DNA of 29,633 nt, from positions 1 to 29,633 of the IMG/VR virus record IMGVR_UViG_3300035034_000730; one strand, given 5' to 3'. Under the pieces are notes generated by a model. It made no database searches. It saw only the letters and a program-made list of their open reading frames with translations, and was not told the DNA's origin. This stretch comes from a virus. Below are positions 1-7,407 of this stretch, in pieces. Position 1 is the stretch's first letter. The number at the start of each line of letters is the position of its first letter. A program made the translations under genes and the position numbers.

Positions 1-345
1 CAATTCACTGTCACTAATACTTATTCCAGTTGCTGACCCAACATTAGATGCAGCAGTATCTATTTGAATCAGAAGGTCTGGACCTCCAGAATAAGGCGTT
101 GTTTGATAATCGAAACGATAAAAGATTTTGGTTGGGATGATATAAATGTCAGCACCAGGTGCAGCAATTAAATCTATAGGTGTTGCTAAAAGGTCTAGGA
201 GTTGTACTGAAGTAATAGTGACTTTCTTCACAAGCTCAAAGACTGCATTATCAGGCACGGGATTACCACATAGAGATTGGAAGTACTCTAATAATTGAGA
301 GTTATTAGTCCCACACGCACAATTGGAATTGAGTATGTTAGCCAT
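1..345 (-). CDS. Virion structural protein, 3' end outside window
   Basis: The minus-strand frame opens with ATG at 345-343 and stays open to the left edge, giving 115 codons with no stop. The ATG overlaps the TAA of the upstream gene by one base (TAATG), which supports this start by translational coupling. The N-terminus carries a CAC cluster (NCACG) and a second Cys about 20 residues later, then a beta-rich stretch containing VTITSVQLLDL and PGADIYIIP. I read this as a phage head or tail surface protein from its position at the end of the structural operon and its beta-rich composition. No named family is recognised and the C-terminus cannot be seen. Confidence 0.75.
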   Translation of the reverse strand, partial: MANILNSNCACGTNNSQLLEYFQSLCGNPVPDNAVFELVKKVTITSVQLLDLLATPIDLIAAPGADIYIIPTKIFYRFDYQTTPYSGGPDLLIQIDTAASNVGSATGISISDSEL

Positions 346-884
346 TAGCAACCGCAATCAGAACTCTCACTACACAGGTTCTGAAGGGTTGCAAGTTGAG
401 ATTTGGTTGTTGTAAAGTTCTCCTGGTTATAATTAAAACAGGAACCATCTAAAATGGCACGCATCCTTGCGATAAACGCAAAGTCCTTGTCCTTACAGTC
501 ACAATCCTTGTCTTCAGCATCCTCCGTCTTCTGTTTAATACAGAGTTTTATATTATGAACATTATAATAGTATCCTCTCTGTGTCTGAGGACTATCAGCA
601 TCATCCGAAGTAACTACAAGGTCAATGGTATAAATACCATCATCTAATTTAACATCATCACTAGCTTTGCCGAAATCGGTAGGATCGTATTCAATAGAAG
701 CGTTGGGTGTAAGTATAGGCACCGCTGCGTCGATAACAGGCGTATCAGTTGAGGGATCTTGTGAAGGATCCCATATTTTCAACTGAATAGATGTTAGAAC
801 AACTGCAGAATAATCTGTAGTGTCCTCATATGTCCATGTCTTACCATCAGCAGCAAGACTATTCTGATACGTTATCGTTATCAT
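345..884 (-). CDS. Virion-associated beta-rich protein, 179 aa
   Basis: The product starts with a beta-strand-rich segment (MITITYQNS, then VVLTSIQLKIWDP), has an acidic middle (DDVKLDDGIYTIDLVV), a short Cys/Asp/Lys patch (DCDCKDKD near residue 128) and a helical C-terminal part ending in CSESSDCGC. It overlaps the upstream 145-residue gene by 26 bases and the downstream gene by one base, so the three are one translationally coupled unit downstream of the terminator at 1309-1337. The likely role is a minor virion or tail component, inferred only from position and fold-like composition. The paired CxC motifs could bind metal or form disulfides. I do not recognise the family. Confidence 0.7.
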   Translation of the reverse strand: MITITYQNSLAADGKTWTYEDTTDYSAVVLTSIQLKIWDPSQDPSTDTPVIDAAVPILTPNASIEYDPTDFGKASDDVKLDDGIYTIDLVVTSDDADSPQTQRGYYYNVHNIKLCIKQKTEDAEDKDCDCKDKDFAFIARMRAILDGSCFNYNQENFTTTKSQLATLQNLCSESSDCGC

Positions 885-1296
885 CGTCCATTGGTATTAC
901 GACTCCGAGCAGTGCTTCCATCACATTCTGCAATTGCATATCATTAGTACCAATGACAGGTTTCTTAAGGTTGAAATCCCTGATCCTGATTTCATAGAGT
1001 TTAAAATCTATGGTATCATTGTTCAAGGTTTTTATACCCTCAGTGTATGCATCCCTGTCAACATACTGTATTGCATTGCTACCTTTAACTGTTTCTGCAT
1101 TACCGCTCTCATCAAGTTTGATGTACTCCTTACGAAGTTTCTCCAGACCTTCATTATAAGTGTCTACTGCCTCACGTAATGCTTTCATGTTTTTACCGAG
1201 ACTGAGATAAACACCAAAGGGTAATTCTAACCCTTTCAAATTCTTACAGGCACCATATGCCTCTACTGCGTCTTTTAACTTAACTGCTTTAGTCAT
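859..1296 (-). CDS. Small helical phage protein, 145 aa
   Basis: This is an almost entirely helical, charged protein. Its pattern (LPFGVYLSLGKNMKALREAV, then a long Lys/Glu helix, then YIKLDESGN) loosely resembles small phage proteins of the DUF1617 type, but I cannot confirm the match. It ends in an acidic tail (MDDDNDNVSE). The ATG is preceded by an A/T-rich leader (CTACAGTAATG), the same final bases as before the scaffold gene at 7335. It is the first gene after the intrinsic terminator at 1309-1337, so it is expressed by read-through or from a promoter I do not see. It overlaps the next gene by 26 bases. A role as chaperone or adaptor in virion assembly is possible but unproven. Confidence 0.7.
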   Translation of the reverse strand: MTKAVKLKDAVEAYGACKNLKGLELPFGVYLSLGKNMKALREAVDTYNEGLEKLRKEYIKLDESGNAETVKGSNAIQYVDRDAYTEGIKTLNNDTIDFKLYEIRIRDFNLKKPVIGTNDMQLQNVMEALLGVVIPMDDDNDNVSE

Positions 1297-1308
1297 TACT
1301 GTAGTTTG

Positions 1309-1337
1309 AAAAAAGGAGCGGCCTCTACGCCGCTCCC
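1309..1337 (-). terminator. Intrinsic terminator after the 427-residue virion gene
   Basis: Read on the minus strand, GGAGCGGC, loop GTAGAG and GCCGCTCC form a perfect 8-bp GC-rich stem, directly followed by six T (plus-strand A at 1309-1314). It begins only seven bases past the stop of the gene at 1344-2627. This is a textbook Rho-independent terminator placed inside the structural operon. Confidence 0.9.
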
Positions 1338-1343
1338 ATAAGA

Positions 1344-2627
1344 TTAAGAAATATCAGCAACAGCTGAGTTAGTACCTTCCCAATTTTTGAGTTCATCAAG
1401 AATTGCTTCAAGACTATCCCCTTTTGAGGAGGTATCATACCAAGCTGTTGGAACTGCAATTTGAACAGTCATAGGATCAGCTACCTGCCCTGCATATGCT
1501 TTATTAGCATACACATTGAAATAGTCAATTCCGTAGATAGCGTAATTTTGATCAGTCGTCCGGAAAGAACGAACACCTAGATCGGTACGTGTAAAGCTTA
1601 CCCGGTTATGGTATCCACGTAACGCCAGGGATTTCTTCTCAGCGGCAAGTACCTTAGCATAGGTTCCGAATCCAGAGTTGAATGCTACTGCAGGAGATCC
1701 ATCCTCTGGGTTTGTAATGGTAGCAGTTTCAAAACTGTCGTACCGTGCAACCCGGAAATGTTGACCAAACTCTCCAGCAGTGATTTTAAATCCATACTCG
1801 GTCTGAGTAGCTCCAGATGCACCGTTGGTTGTAGATACAGCTCCAGCTGATTGAGTTGTACCTACATAAGTACGATCAAGTGTAATAGTGGCTACGTTAG
1901 CAGCTACAGATGAAGATACCTGCTTATACACCTGCCCATCAATTAAAATTTCTGAACCATCTGCAAGGTCCCACGATGTAATTGAAGTAGATGCTACAGT
2001 TAGAGTCTTAGTACCATTGGTAGCAGACACTGTAGGTGTTCCTGAGCCAGTATATTGAGTAGCAGCAACAAAAGCAGTACCGGCAACATTACCTACTACT
2101 CCCAGCACTACATTTACCTCTACACTACCAGAGTTTACACCGTTTACACGATTGTAAGCATCCTGAGCCATACGACTCATAACATCATACAATGTATCTC
2201 CGGTTTTTACACGTTCACTGTAACTGTCACGTGGGAGAGGTTCGTGTCCTTTTGTAGTCTCAATGATCTTGATGCCTACATCGTCTCCGACAGTAACCGA
2301 GTAGTTCATAGAACCACTAGATGTATTATAGCCGATGAAAGATACCTGCTTCACAGGGGCATCATAATCTTTCTTCCATAGACCGGTTACTGCTCTACGA
2401 TTAACGGTTACAGTAAGTGGCCCATCTGAAGTTTGAACTGCAACCAGTGCAGACCCAAAACCAGAGAGCCCTGCAGCACCAGTTACTAAAGCTCCATCAG
2501 AAGTAAAAATCCCCACACAACCTGGGTACAGATCATTCGGATTTGTTGCAGCGCCTGTGTCAGCAGCATTCCGACCGTAATTCTTGTCTGTGTAAGCAAC
2601 AAGAAAGTGATTTTGATTAGGTCTCAT
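1344..2627 (-). CDS. Abundant virion protein, possible tail tube or head decoration, 427 aa
   Basis: The protein is rich in Gly, Ala, Ser and Thr and in predicted beta strands, with few charges, as usual for a high-copy virion protein. Residues 1-180 and 275-427 look like one shell- or tube-type fold. Residues about 185-270 look like an inserted Ig-like or carbohydrate-binding-like domain: TNGTKTLTVAS, then ADGSEILIDGQVYKQV and ATITLDRTYVG alternate short strands and turns. It is followed at once by a strong terminator, which fits high expression. It lies downstream of the capsid gene and the two connector-like genes. It could be tail tube, decoration or head-fibre protein; I cannot choose. 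The start ATG follows an A-rich leader. Confidence 0.8.
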   Translation of the reverse strand: MRPNQNHFLVAYTDKNYGRNAADTGAATNPNDLYPGCVGIFTSDGALVTGAAGLSGFGSALVAVQTSDGPLTVTVNRRAVTGLWKKDYDAPVKQVSFIGYNTSSGSMNYSVTVGDDVGIKIIETTKGHEPLPRDSYSERVKTGDTLYDVMSRMAQDAYNRVNGVNSGSVEVNVVLGVVGNVAGTAFVAATQYTGSGTPTVSATNGTKTLTVASTSITSWDLADGSEILIDGQVYKQVSSSVAANVATITLDRTYVGTTQSAGAVSTTNGASGATQTEYGFKITAGEFGQHFRVARYDSFETATITNPEDGSPAVAFNSGFGTYAKVLAAEKKSLALRGYHNRVSFTRTDLGVRSFRTTDQNYAIYGIDYFNVYANKAYAGQVADPMTVQIAVPTAWYDTSSKGDSLEAILDELKNWEGTNSAVADIS

Positions 2628-2644
2628 TTCTTTTAAATTTATTG

Positions 2645-3697
2645 TTATTCGATAAAGTCGGCGGCTGTAAGTTGTGCGCTTGGGTTTTCTGAAATGATCT
2701 TCATATGGAATGCTGTCATGGTAATTATCTCACCATGTGTTCTCTCGTGTAACTCACAATGCCATCCTAAATATAAACTTATAGGCTTAGGTCTCCTAAT
2801 ATACGTAACATAGACCTGTGGTAATATAAAACTTTCTCCGTCATAAACCTGTATTTTACTCTCAGATAATGTGCCTACAGGTGCATCTGCACGGGTTCGT
2901 TCATTGGGATCCTTAGTGAAATCCTTCTCACTATCTACGATTCTTATATCTGTTAGTGTACCAGCAGCTAACGTATATTGGGTACCTATATTGATCGTAT
3001 TATTAGTATTAGTATCCACAGAAGCAGCAGCAATTAATAGTTCAGCTGTATCAGGAACATAAGTACCGTCTGGCGCTTCCAGGAACATAGTGTCCTTCTG
3101 ATATAGTCCTCGGTAGTCTTCCCAGTATAATGTCCAGCCTGCGGGCATAGCATTACGTAAGACCTCTATCAGATAGAATTTCTCATTAACATCTCCGAGT
3201 TGACTTATAAGTGCAGTATAATTGGTAGGGTCAAACAACGTAAATGTCCCTCCAGCCAGGATATTAATCTGGATCGTAAGGTTCGTGTAGGGAGGGGATT
3301 GACTAAATACGAGTTTAAAATAATTCTTTGTAATAGCAGCTGTTGCGGTGGTAGCTTGTAAGTCCGTATTGCAGTCATAGGTTATGTCTGCCCGGGATTT
3401 TATATGAAAGAGGAGGTTGGCTGGCAACCTCCCCTCTACATAATCGAGACTAGTGGTAACTACAGGGACAGAGATATTTCGTTTGACTAGTGATTCTAAA
3501 TCAGCAAGTCTCTTGGTATTATCTTCGTAGCCTCTCTGCTTTTTATTACTGAGTGGGTCCATCCTACTACGGATAAACCGGTGCATACTTTTGGTTAGCA
3601 ATAAATCTCGTACAGCGGGGTGGAAAATTTCAAAGGCATTAGAATCAATCCTTTGAAGCTCCTGCTCCAGCTCTTGATGCATTTGCGTTACCAGCAT
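2645..3697 (-). CDS. Virion structural or head-tail connector-like protein, about 350 aa
   Basis: The frame is open up to 3760, but the first 21 residues of that longer version are almost all Arg and Lys and come from reading the Lys-rich tail of the upstream gene out of frame, so I prefer the ATG at 3697 (MLVTQMHQ). An ATG at 3682 is also possible. The N-terminal 80 residues are helical; the centre is beta-rich. The C-terminal section has YIRRPKPISLYLG followed by CELHERTHGEIITMTAFHM, a pattern (short CEL motif, then a helix beginning with His-Thr) seen in connector or ring proteins of Bacteroidota phages. It probably acts at the head-tail junction. It overlaps the upstream gene by about 53 bases. 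Confidence 0.7.
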   Translation of the reverse strand: MLVTQMHQELEQELQRIDSNAFEIFHPAVRDLLLTKSMHRFIRSRMDPLSNKKQRGYEDNTKRLADLESLVKRNISVPVVTTSLDYVEGRLPANLLFHIKSRADITYDCNTDLQATTATAAITKNYFKLVFSQSPPYTNLTIQINILAGGTFTLFDPTNYTALISQLGDVNEKFYLIEVLRNAMPAGWTLYWEDYRGLYQKDTMFLEAPDGTYVPDTAELLIAAASVDTNTNNTINIGTQYTLAAGTLTDIRIVDSEKDFTKDPNERTRADAPVGTLSESKIQVYDGESFILPQVYVTYIRRPKPISLYLGWHCELHERTHGEIITMTAFHMKIISENPSAQLTAADFIE

Positions 3698-4607
3698 TCT
3701 CAGTCTCTTTTTCCTTGGTCTTTTTGTTGTCCCTCTTCTTCGCCGCTTCCTTATCTCCACGTGACAGTCCTACACGTGCTTTCAGTGTAGCAACCGCTTT
3801 TGAATTAGAGGGGTTCTGAATAAAAGTCACAGCCTCATCTACAGATGTGCCCATAATTCCAAAACCATCCATTTGATAAGTACTTCCAATTACCTCTATG
3901 GCATTCTCAGAAATACCCTTTTCTATCAATGACATATCCTGAAGATTTTTATCATTGACAGTTTCAAGGAACAGAGTAGGATCCAGCTCGTAGAGCTTTT
4001 CCAACTGCAGCTCTTTGTCTTGAATATCAAGAAGTTCCGGATTTATAATATGCCCAGTCTTCTTTACTCTCACAAGCTTACCGGAGAATACTCGTAGTAT
4101 TGTATCCATAAAGTCCTCATCTGCAGTGACTTTAATGAACTCTCCATAGGCTCTTTTCTTAGCAGATAGCTTTTTATGTTTTACATCTCGCTCTACAGTA
4201 GGATCATCTATGTAATAACGATGACGTCCTACGATCACCTCTGTCTTTGAGTTAGCTACCTCTGGGTGTGCCTCACAAAACCGATACTTAATGTAATCAA
4301 GTTCTACAAGTAGCCTCCCATCCTTATCCTTACCAATCTCTAATTTGAAATGTGGTTCAGATTCTACAGGTACTGAGATTCTGAGATTCTTCCAGAAATC
4401 TAATACCTCTTTACGCCAGGTTGGTTCATTCGGCGCAATACCCAGAATAGAAGGGAGGAGGGCTTCCTCCTCCTCCCGACTTAATCCTGATAGTGGTACA
4501 GATCCTTTATACACAGATCCGATTGTCTGTTTAGACTCCGAATACACATTCTTAGGTATCCGGGTTTTTATCTCTACTCTTCTGATTTCTACTACTTTAC
4601 TGCTCAT
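3645..4607 (-). CDS. Structural protein downstream of capsid gene, 320 aa
   Basis: It lies 13 bases after the major capsid gene and is presumably co-expressed with it. The N-terminal half contains REEEEALLPSILGIAPNEP and WRKEVLDFWKNLRISVPVE, the middle is mixed alpha/beta, and the last 45 residues are a low-complexity Lys/Glu/Asn/Ala tail probably disordered. Length and position fit an auxiliary capsid or head-completion protein, which is inference. I recognise no catalytic motif. The coding run of four Glu codons and following codons forms an inverted repeat at 4453-4477. The stop lies inside the 5' end of the next gene, so the two are likely translationally coupled. Confidence 0.7.
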   Translation of the reverse strand: MSSKVVEIRRVEIKTRIPKNVYSESKQTIGSVYKGSVPLSGLSREEEEALLPSILGIAPNEPTWRKEVLDFWKNLRISVPVESEPHFKLEIGKDKDGRLLVELDYIKYRFCEAHPEVANSKTEVIVGRHRYYIDDPTVERDVKHKKLSAKKRAYGEFIKVTADEDFMDTILRVFSGKLVRVKKTGHIINPELLDIQDKELQLEKLYELDPTLFLETVNDKNLQDMSLIEKGISENAIEVIGSTYQMDGFGIMGTSVDEAVTFIQNPSNSKAVATLKARVGLSRGDKEAAKKRDNKKTKEKETENAGNANASRAGAGASKD

Positions 4608-4620
4608 ATCTTATTGTGAT

Positions 4621-6066
4621 TTACGATGCTATACAAGCAAGGTGCATACAGTTGGTTGCCCTACGAATACAAATACCACCTGTTTTCATGAAGTGGATAG
4701 TTGCTCCATCGATATCTGTAGCACGCAATGCATTACCAGAGAATCCCTTAGGAACCGTTGCACCTGCAACTGCCCAACGAAGCATCTCCCGACCATTCTG
4801 CGTAACATGCGTGATGTTAGCCTGTCCATCATACGTGGACATGTCCAGGAAGATCATTCTGTAAGATTCCAAAGGCAATCCTGTAACAGGGTGCTTACGT
4901 GATTTCAATGCACGCATTCCATGATCCAGGATAGGGAGCTTCCGTACTGTAATGGTGTGACCATCAACGTGCTGGTAACTTGTGAAGAAACCACCTAGTT
5001 CAAGACTTGCACCTGTTCCAGTAACGAATTTGCCAGCATCCAACTTAATGTAAGTGCGTGAGGCAAGCTCATCCTTCATTGCATTGTCAAATTCTTCCAT
5101 TCCACCGGTACCAGTGAACAGTACGATGTTCATCTTCTGAGCATCAGAAGCACCATACAGAGCATCCCGTACCACAGACTTCAACTTTGAAGCAGTAAGT
5201 ACTGAATAGGTATCATAGTTTGGAATTTGCTCAAGGACTCCAGAACCAATTGGAACTGGTTTTCCGTTCTCATCCAATAATGGAATATCACCATTCTCAT
5301 TACGGTTGTACTGAGAATACCACCACATTGATTCACACTCTTCCATCCAGCGTAAAGAATGTTGCCACTCTTCAAAATCCCACCACAGCTTAGTTGGAGA
5401 TCCGTTTACCTTAAATTCTACATTCACAACCTTGTTCATGATGTTACCCTCATATCCGTAAGATTTACGTACGTGGGTAATCTGGTTGCGCATTTTGGAA
5501 GGAGCTACAAAATGGCTCTCGTTTCCACGAGATCCGGATGCAGCAACTGGTGCACCTAACTGTGCCCACAATGTTCCAGGAGTCAACTGGTCAGCTGCGA
5601 CTGATGCATTCGCACTCGGATTAACAGTCTGTACAGTGTACCACCAATATCCATTTTTGTACTCCGGATCCTTCATAATACGAACTTGCGTATCGTCCGG
5701 GGATTCAATGATATACTGTTTTACAAACCAGCGTTCTTCAAAAGGGATTTCGAAAGGAGCATGTCCTACACCCTGAGATGTAGAGATGGAGTTATCAGCA
5801 ATGGCAACAGCCTTGTTGATACGTCCCATCACAGGATAGTCATACTCAATGTCGTTAATCGACTTTTTCTCAATTCTTCCAATACCCTCCGTTAAGAAGG
5901 AGAGAGGAAACCGTTGGTCTTCTCTTCCTACCAGGTGGGTAAGGACAGGGGAGATGATATCAGGTTGGGTCAACATAGCGTTGGCCAACGAGTTTTCATC
6001 TGTCATAGTGTCTTCACTGAATGTATCTTCGTAAAGACGCAGCTTCGAAATGTTGTCAGCAGCCAT
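4621..6066 (-). CDS. Major capsid protein, 481 aa
   Basis: Identification rests on context and length: terminase, portal, acidic scaffold-like protein, then this 481-residue protein is the canonical head order, and 480-500 residues suits an HK97-fold capsid protein of a long-genome phage. Visible features are an N-terminal helical arm (residues 1-60), a Trp-rich central region (GYWWYTVQ near 155 and ECESMWWYSQYN near 255), a Gly-rich section with LFTGTGGMEEF near 325, and a C-terminal beta-rich part with three Cys near the end (CIRRATNCMHLAC). It starts 12 bases after the scaffold stop, with leader AATTGAATTATT and no Shine-Dalgarno. No N-terminal pro-peptide or protease gene was identified, so cleavage is unknown. 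Confidence 0.82.
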   Translation of the reverse strand: MAADNISKLRLYEDTFSEDTMTDENSLANAMLTQPDIISPVLTHLVGREDQRFPLSFLTEGIGRIEKKSINDIEYDYPVMGRINKAVAIADNSISTSQGVGHAPFEIPFEERWFVKQYIIESPDDTQVRIMKDPEYKNGYWWYTVQTVNPSANASVAADQLTPGTLWAQLGAPVAASGSRGNESHFVAPSKMRNQITHVRKSYGYEGNIMNKVVNVEFKVNGSPTKLWWDFEEWQHSLRWMEECESMWWYSQYNRNENGDIPLLDENGKPVPIGSGVLEQIPNYDTYSVLTASKLKSVVRDALYGASDAQKMNIVLFTGTGGMEEFDNAMKDELASRTYIKLDAGKFVTGTGASLELGGFFTSYQHVDGHTITVRKLPILDHGMRALKSRKHPVTGLPLESYRMIFLDMSTYDGQANITHVTQNGREMLRWAVAGATVPKGFSGNALRATDIDGATIHFMKTGGICIRRATNCMHLACIAS

Positions 6067-6078
6067 AATAATTCAATT

Positions 6079-7335
6079 TTAACCTGTCGGTATTACGTCA
6101 GATAATTTAATATTACCCAGGGGTTTTGTTTTATCGGGGTGTCTGGGTGAACCACCTTGACCTCTCATACGGCTGCCTGAACTCTTTGTCTGTAATTTCC
6201 CTGAGAGGGGTTTTTTATTTTTCACTTGTACGGTAGGCTTGAACTGTTTGTACAAGATGTACTCCAGTGCTAATGCCTTATCCAATGGTATCTCATTACG
6301 ATCTAAATCACGTTGAGATTTATTCTTCTCTATCGGCTTATACAGATATTCGAAAAATTCTTGTTTCTCTGCATCCGGAATAACATAGTTAAGGACCTTA
6401 CCACCGGTGATCATTTGCTTCACCTCTTTCTGGGTATTTTTATACTCCTCAACTTGTTGTTCGTGAACCTTCTCCTGCTCTTTAACTATCTCCTGTTGCT
6501 CTGCCTGGTAGTTCTCCTTAATATCATCTAAGTAAACCTTAGACTTATCATACAACCGCTTCTCATCTTTCAGAGACTTAAGTATCGGTTTAATCTCCTC
6601 GTCAGATAGTCCCTTTACCTCTGATAAGTATGCCTGTACTACACTTTCCTGTGTAACCACATCGTCCTTCTCTATATTCAGCTGTTCAAAATCAATCGGT
6701 CCACCCTTACCATACAAGTCTGTAGTATTACCACCATGAGATAAATGCTCGTAGTGACGCTTAAGCTCTGGATACTCATCGAACATATCATTAAGCCTTT
6801 TCTCACTTATCTGCTCTCCTACTTTCCGTATGTAATCTGCAGCTCCATCAACACTATCCTCAAATTCCCCATCTACTTCATATCCAAGCTGTTGATTTAA
6901 CTGAGCATACAGGCCGGGATTTGACATCTCCTCTACCTGTTCCTTTGTATAAATTACCTTACCATCCTCATCAACTGCAGCGCCATCTTTATTCAAGGTG
7001 TACGTAACATCCTCCTCTCCATCATCTCCAGCAACTACAAACTCACCAGGAGGATCGTCATCATCTCCTCCACCACTATCATCATCTCCTCCATCAGGAC
7101 TCCATCCTTTTAAGTCCTCTACACTCTTCAGGATTTTTCCCCCGGCATCAAGTAAGTTTCCACTGTCATCTATGTCGGCAGCACCTTCAATACCGGCAAC
7201 TGCTGACTTCTTAAAATCATCTGTTAACCAGTCTAACTGGTCATTTCCTTCATCTCCATTATCATCCCCACCATCAGGTGGTGGTGTTGGATCTTCTCCA
7301 CCGAATGTTATCCGGTTCTTGATGTCTTCTGCCAT
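6079..7335 (-). CDS. Scaffold-like acidic head-assembly protein, 418 aa
   Basis: It lies between portal and capsid genes, the usual place for scaffolding. The N-terminal 115 residues are extremely acidic and Gly-rich (two runs such as GGDDNGDEGND and GGGDDDDPPGE). The middle is long charged helix (YEVDGEFEDSVDG, then about residues 190-310 rich in Glu, Lys and Gln, likely coiled coil). The last 50 residues are basic (KPTVQVKNKKPLSGK, then RMRGQGGSPRH), like the basic coat-binding tails of scaffolding proteins. Known scaffolds chaperone capsid assembly and then leave or are degraded. No protease motif is seen. The function is inferred from composition and synteny. Confidence 0.72.
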   Translation of the reverse strand: MAEDIKNRITFGGEDPTPPPDGGDDNGDEGNDQLDWLTDDFKKSAVAGIEGAADIDDSGNLLDAGGKILKSVEDLKGWSPDGGDDDSGGGDDDDPPGEFVVAGDDGEEDVTYTLNKDGAAVDEDGKVIYTKEQVEEMSNPGLYAQLNQQLGYEVDGEFEDSVDGAADYIRKVGEQISEKRLNDMFDEYPELKRHYEHLSHGGNTTDLYGKGGPIDFEQLNIEKDDVVTQESVVQAYLSEVKGLSDEEIKPILKSLKDEKRLYDKSKVYLDDIKENYQAEQQEIVKEQEKVHEQQVEEYKNTQKEVKQMITGGKVLNYVIPDAEKQEFFEYLYKPIEKNKSQRDLDRNEIPLDKALALEYILYKQFKPTVQVKNKKPLSGKLQTKSSGSRMRGQGGSPRHPDKTKPLGNIKLSDVIPTG

Positions 7336-7343
7336 TACTGTAA

Positions 7344-7359
7344 ATTTAAGTTCTTAAAT
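7344..7359. repeat. Inverted repeat in the portal-scaffold gap
   Basis: The 72-base gap between portal and scaffold genes (7336-7407) contains ATTTAAG, spacer TT, CTTAAAT: a perfect 7-bp A/T stem 9-24 bases upstream of the scaffold start. A second weak pair (AGTATA and TATACT) lies near 7378-7399. There is no T tract, so this is not an obvious terminator. It may be an operator or an mRNA processing site that sets scaffold expression separately from portal; this is inference. Confidence 0.35.
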
Positions 7360-7407
7360 CTGTATAACATAAAGCTTAGTATACGCCTTTTTATATACTA
7401 CTTTAAT

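Noticed and set aside
4453-4477. Inverted repeat GGGAGGAGG with CCTCCTCCC
   Set aside because: It lies in the coding sequence for Glu-rich EEEEALLPS of the 320-residue protein and follows from codon choice; no T tract or regulatory context.
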